Source: an uncultured Clostridia bacterium (GTDB lineage: Bacteria; Bacillota; Clostridia; Christensenellales; Aristaeellaceae). Taken from it: 10,868 nucleotides of DNA. Positions 8,915 through 10,868 of the stretch are shown piece by piece. The notes beneath the pieces were generated by a model. It did no database searches. It was not told the DNA's origin and saw only the letters and a list, made by a program, of their open reading frames with translations. Position 1 is the stretch's first letter, and each line of letters starts with the position of its first letter. A program made the position numbers and the translations under genes. The stretch covers positions 1 through 10,868 of the forward strand of contig CAMKAE010000057.1 of assembly GCA_946410395.1 (NCBI GenBank), in the 5' to 3' direction.

Positions 8915-8943
8915 ATTATAAGCGATGCCATATCAAAATTCAA
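8915..8943 (-). promoter_or_regulatory. Sigma-A-type promoter of the opp operon
   Basis: On the minus strand, TTGAAT (8943-8938) and a perfect TATAAT (8920-8915) are separated by 17 nt. This predicts transcription starting near 8908 and a leader of about 135 nt before the oppA ATG. The surrounding DNA (about 8885-8990) is much more AT-rich than the genes. A second TTGATA just downstream of the -35 box is too close to the -10 box (10 nt) to serve. No clear palindromic operator was seen overlapping the boxes. Confidence 0.8.
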
Positions 8944-9012
8944 GTGGCATTTCTCTGTTTTGCTCCGAAAAAACAATTTATGTACAGTCGGACGAGCGTC
9001 GGAGCGAATACG

Positions 9013-9624
9013 TCAAAGTGGCCGAGCCTCATAGGCGCTGTTTTCACGCTCGGTCAGCTCGACGCTCCGCAGCAGGAGCATCACGCCCAGGGACAGGAGC
9101 CCCAGCGCCGCGCAGAGAACCAGGTACAGGATGTCGCGGGTGGGGAAGGCCCAGGCGCCGGTGACGATCCGGGTGATCAGCGAAGCCAGCAGACTGATGC
9201 CCGCCAGCACCGCCACGCCCAGGCCCGAGCGGCAGCAGCGGATGATGCCGTGGTCATACTGGTCCCGGCGCATGGGTTTTCCGGCATAGGGCAGGATGCC
9301 GGCGCCCAGCAGCAGGTGCAGCGCCGGGAACAGCGCCGCGAACAGCGGGACCATCACCTGCCAGGTGCGGTTGAAAGCGTGATTGAGCATGATCAGCCAG
9401 GCGAGCGCCGCGGCGGCGGCCAGGGACATCGCCAGCGAAACCCAAAGCTTCCAGCGCTGGGGCGAGAACGTCTCGTTGAGCACCGTCCACACGCCCCGGT
9501 ACAGCGCCTGCTTCCGGACACGGCCGCTCTTGCCGGGGACCTCAACGATCTCAAAGTCATCGAGGTATTTCCGGCGGCTGCGGCGGGTCTGCTCGTTCTC
9601 CAGCGGGTTGCCGAAAAGCCGCAT
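9013..9624 (-). CDS. Hypothetical four-helix membrane protein, 203 aa
   Basis: I do not recognise this protein. The start ATG at 9624 is preceded by AAGGAAG, and a near-consensus promoter lies 61 nt upstream, both favouring a real gene. Residues 1-57 are polar and basic (for example RRSRRKY, 14-20), likely cytoplasmic, and contain a FEIVEVPGKSG segment (24-34). Four hydrophobic helices follow at about 60-80, 89-110, 134-153 and 164-186. A short basic loop (GKPMRRDQYDHG, 115-126) lies between helices 2 and 3, and the C-terminal tail is charged. An even helix count puts both ends on the same side, probably the cytoplasm. No enzyme motif is visible. The protein lies between dinB and the opp operon with its own promoter, so it need not be functionally linked to either. 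No clear terminator follows it; transcription could run into the opp promoter region. Confidence 0.8.
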   Translation of the reverse strand: MRLFGNPLENEQTRRSRRKYLDDFEIVEVPGKSGRVRKQALYRGVWTVLNETFSPQRWKLWVSLAMSLAAAAALAWLIMLNHAFNRTWQVMVPLFAALFPALHLLLGAGILPYAGKPMRRDQYDHGIIRCCRSGLGVAVLAGISLLASLITRIVTGAWAFPTRDILYLVLCAALGLLSLGVMLLLRSVELTERENSAYEARPL

Positions 9625-9684
9625 AGCGCATCACTTCCTTTATATATAAGCTGCGGCTGCGGGAGAGCGCCGCGCTTCCGCTCC

Positions 9685-9713
9685 ATCTTACGCGATCGGG
9701 CGCGTTCTGTCAA
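9685..9713 (-). promoter_or_regulatory. Strong sigma-A-type promoter for the membrane-protein gene
   Basis: On the minus strand a perfect TTGACA (9713-9708) and TAAGAT (9690-9685) are separated by 17 nt. The -35 box starts 25 nt past the dinB stop codon, and the predicted start near 9678 leaves a leader of about 54 nt to ATG 9624. This makes the downstream gene a separate transcription unit from dinB. Confidence 0.75.
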
Positions 9714-9724
9714 TGCGCGGCAAG

Positions 9725-9739
9725 GAGGCGGATCGCCTC
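9725..9739 (-). terminator. Weak hairpin overlapping the dinB stop codon
   Basis: GAGGCG (9725-9730) and CGCCTC (9734-9739) pair around a 3-nt loop and include bases of the dinB TGA stop. On the minus strand it is followed by CTTGCC, not a T-run. It may be a weak end signal or chance; no better terminator for dinB is visible. Confidence 0.25.
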
Positions 9740-10868
9740 AGGGGCGGGGCTTCCTGTGCCTGCGCATATACTCCACTGTTCTGTACAGCGTTTCGCCGTG
9801 AAAGATCCTGTCCAGATTGCCTGCGAAATCCAGGCCATAGCGGTCCTGCAGGCCGGCGAGCTTTGCGCGGAGCTCCGCTTCCCGGCTTTCGGCGGTCTCC
9901 GGCAGAAGGTCCTCCATGCGGAGCTGCCGCCCGTTTTCGCCCGTCAGGTGATACAGCCCCGTGCCGATCAGCCGGACGGGCCGCGCCGGTATCTGCTCCA
10001 GCAGCCGCAGGCTTTCCCGGTGGATCACGGCGGCGGAACGGGTGGAGGGGATCAGCCGCGACCTGGAGGCGCTCTTCATGTCGGCGTAGGTCACCTTCAG
10101 CGAGACACCCTCGCCATACAGCCCGATCCGGGCCGCGCGGCGCTCCACGCTCAAGGACAGGAGCAGCAGCACATCCGCAAGAAACGCCGTGTCGTCTACG
10201 TCCTCCTGGAAGGTCAGCTCCCGGCTGATGGACTTGGCGTCCTCCGGGCGCCAGGCGGTGACCGGGCGGTCGTCCTCGCCCATGGCGACCCGGACGATCC
10301 ATTCCCCCTGCCGCCCCAGCAGCCGGATCACATCCGCCTGCCGCTGCCGGATGTCCCGCACGGTGCGGATGCCGGCGCTGTTCAGCTTCTGCGCCGTCCG
10401 GGCGCCCACGGTGTAGAGCACCCGCACATCCCTGTCGATGATGAGCTCCACAAAGGCCTGCGGATCCGGGATCTCGAAATAACCGTCCGGCTTTTTCTCC
10501 TCGCTGGCGGTCTTGGCGGCCGTCTTGGAATATGCCACGCCGATGGAGCAGGTGAGCCCCGCCTCGTCCCGGGTCTGGCGCTTGATCGCCCGGGCGAAGG
10601 CGCAGGCGGTCTCCCAGCTCCCGGCTTTTTCCGTCACGTCCAGGTACGCCTCGTCCAGCGCGATCGTCTCCGCGGCGGAGGCGTATTCGTTCCAGATGGC
10701 GTGCAGCTGATCGGAAACCGCCCGGTATTTGTCAAAGTTGGGGTGCATGTACACGCCCGCGGGGCAGAGGCGGTAAGCCTCCTTGATGTTCATGGCGGAG
10801 TGGACGCCGTACTTTCGGGCTTCGTAGCTGCAGGTGGCCACCACGCCGCGCTCATGCGGGAGGGCGCC
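9738..10868 (-). CDS. dinB: DNA polymerase IV (Y family), 5' end cut by window
   Basis: This is an error-prone translesion DNA polymerase of the Y family. The frame is open to the window edge: the last in-window residues, GALPHERGVVATCSYEARK, continue the family's palm/finger region, so the apparent GTG at 10844 is not the start. About 376 residues are visible, and roughly 35-45 N-terminal residues are missing, including the first catalytic aspartate and the steric-gate residue. Catalytic acidic residues are present in ALDEAYLDVT (nt about 10658-10629). Next come CSIGVAYSKTAAKTASEEKK, a helix-hairpin-helix-like thumb (VGARTAQKLNSAGIRTVRDI) and the little finger starting at KSISRELTF. Near the C-terminus QLRMEDLL stands where relatives have a beta-clamp motif such as QLSLF; it is degenerate here. 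The stop is TGA 9740-9738. Regulation cannot be judged because the upstream region is outside the window. Confidence 0.95.
   Translation of the reverse strand, partial: GALPHERGVVATCSYEARKYGVHSAMNIKEAYRLCPAGVYMHPNFDKYRAVSDQLHAIWNEYASAAETIALDEAYLDVTEKAGSWETACAFARAIKRQTRDEAGLTCSIGVAYSKTAAKTASEEKKPDGYFEIPDPQAFVELIIDRDVRVLYTVGARTAQKLNSAGIRTVRDIRQRQADVIRLLGRQGEWIVRVAMGEDDRPVTAWRPEDAKSISRELTFQEDVDDTAFLADVLLLLSLSVERRAARIGLYGEGVSLKVTYADMKSASRSRLIPSTRSAAVIHRESLRLLEQIPARPVRLIGTGLYHLTGENGRQLRMEDLLPETAESREAELRAKLAGLQDRYGLDFAGNLDRIFHGETLYRTVEYMRRHRKPRP

Noticed and set aside
8985..9012. Possible terminator after the membrane-protein gene (GCTCCG / CGGAGC around a T-run)
   Set aside because: The arms are about 33 nt apart and the T-run lies in the loop and not after the stem, so it does not have terminator form.
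8833..9801. 322-codon plus-strand frame
   Set aside because: It crosses the opp promoter, the antisense of the membrane-protein gene and the dinB end, with no ribosome site or recognisable domain.
9688..10302. 204-codon minus-strand frame inside dinB
   Set aside because: It is an out-of-frame shadow of dinB, rich in Arg, Gly, Pro and Ala; the dinB frame carries the polymerase motifs.

Overview
The window reads as chromosomal DNA of a GC-rich anaerobic Firmicute, most likely a gut-type Clostridia (for example Oscillospirales or Christensenellales). Supporting this are strong AAGGAGG ribosome sites before nearly every gene, an OppABCDF-type operon, a short Pol IV of Firmicutes type, and sigma-A-like promoters. 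The placement is inference; no rRNA or other taxonomic marker is present. All convincing genes lie on the minus strand, so transcription runs from high to low coordinates.

Layout, in transcription order: (1) 10868-9738, the 5'-truncated DNA polymerase IV gene dinB. (2) 9713-9685, a near-consensus promoter, followed by 9624-9013, a four-helix membrane protein of unknown function. (3) 8943-8915, a promoter (TTGAAT-17-TATAAT), then a leader of about 135 nt with competing hairpins. (4) 8773-379, a five-gene oligopeptide/dipeptide-type ABC importer operon in the classical order: oppA (binding protein), two strong intergenic hairpins, oppB and oppC (permeases), oppD and oppF (ATPases). (5) 379-203, a 58-residue single-span membrane protein whose ATG overlaps the oppF stop codon. 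(6) 143-108, a Rho-independent terminator closing the operon. Positions 144-202 hold nothing I recognise. Positions 1-61 carry three back-to-back short inverted repeats and no convincing gene.

The main point is that almost every part of this importer departs from the family plan. OppC carries a roughly 340-residue RCC1-type repeat region, apparently a seven-bladed beta-propeller, in its first extracellular loop. OppB carries about 100 extra residues in its equivalent first extracellular loop. OppF carries about 180 extra residues, rich in charged and alanine residues, between Walker A and the Q-loop. OppA has a cleavable signal peptide with no lipobox cysteine, and about 150 residues precede the usual start of the binding fold; part of that segment resembles what is normally the C-terminus of the family, suggesting a rearranged or circularly permuted protein. 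A small membrane protein is translationally coupled to the end. All core transport motifs are intact, so this looks like a working importer with added domains. A testable idea is that the extra extracellular domains of OppB and OppC capture a binding protein that is not lipid-anchored.
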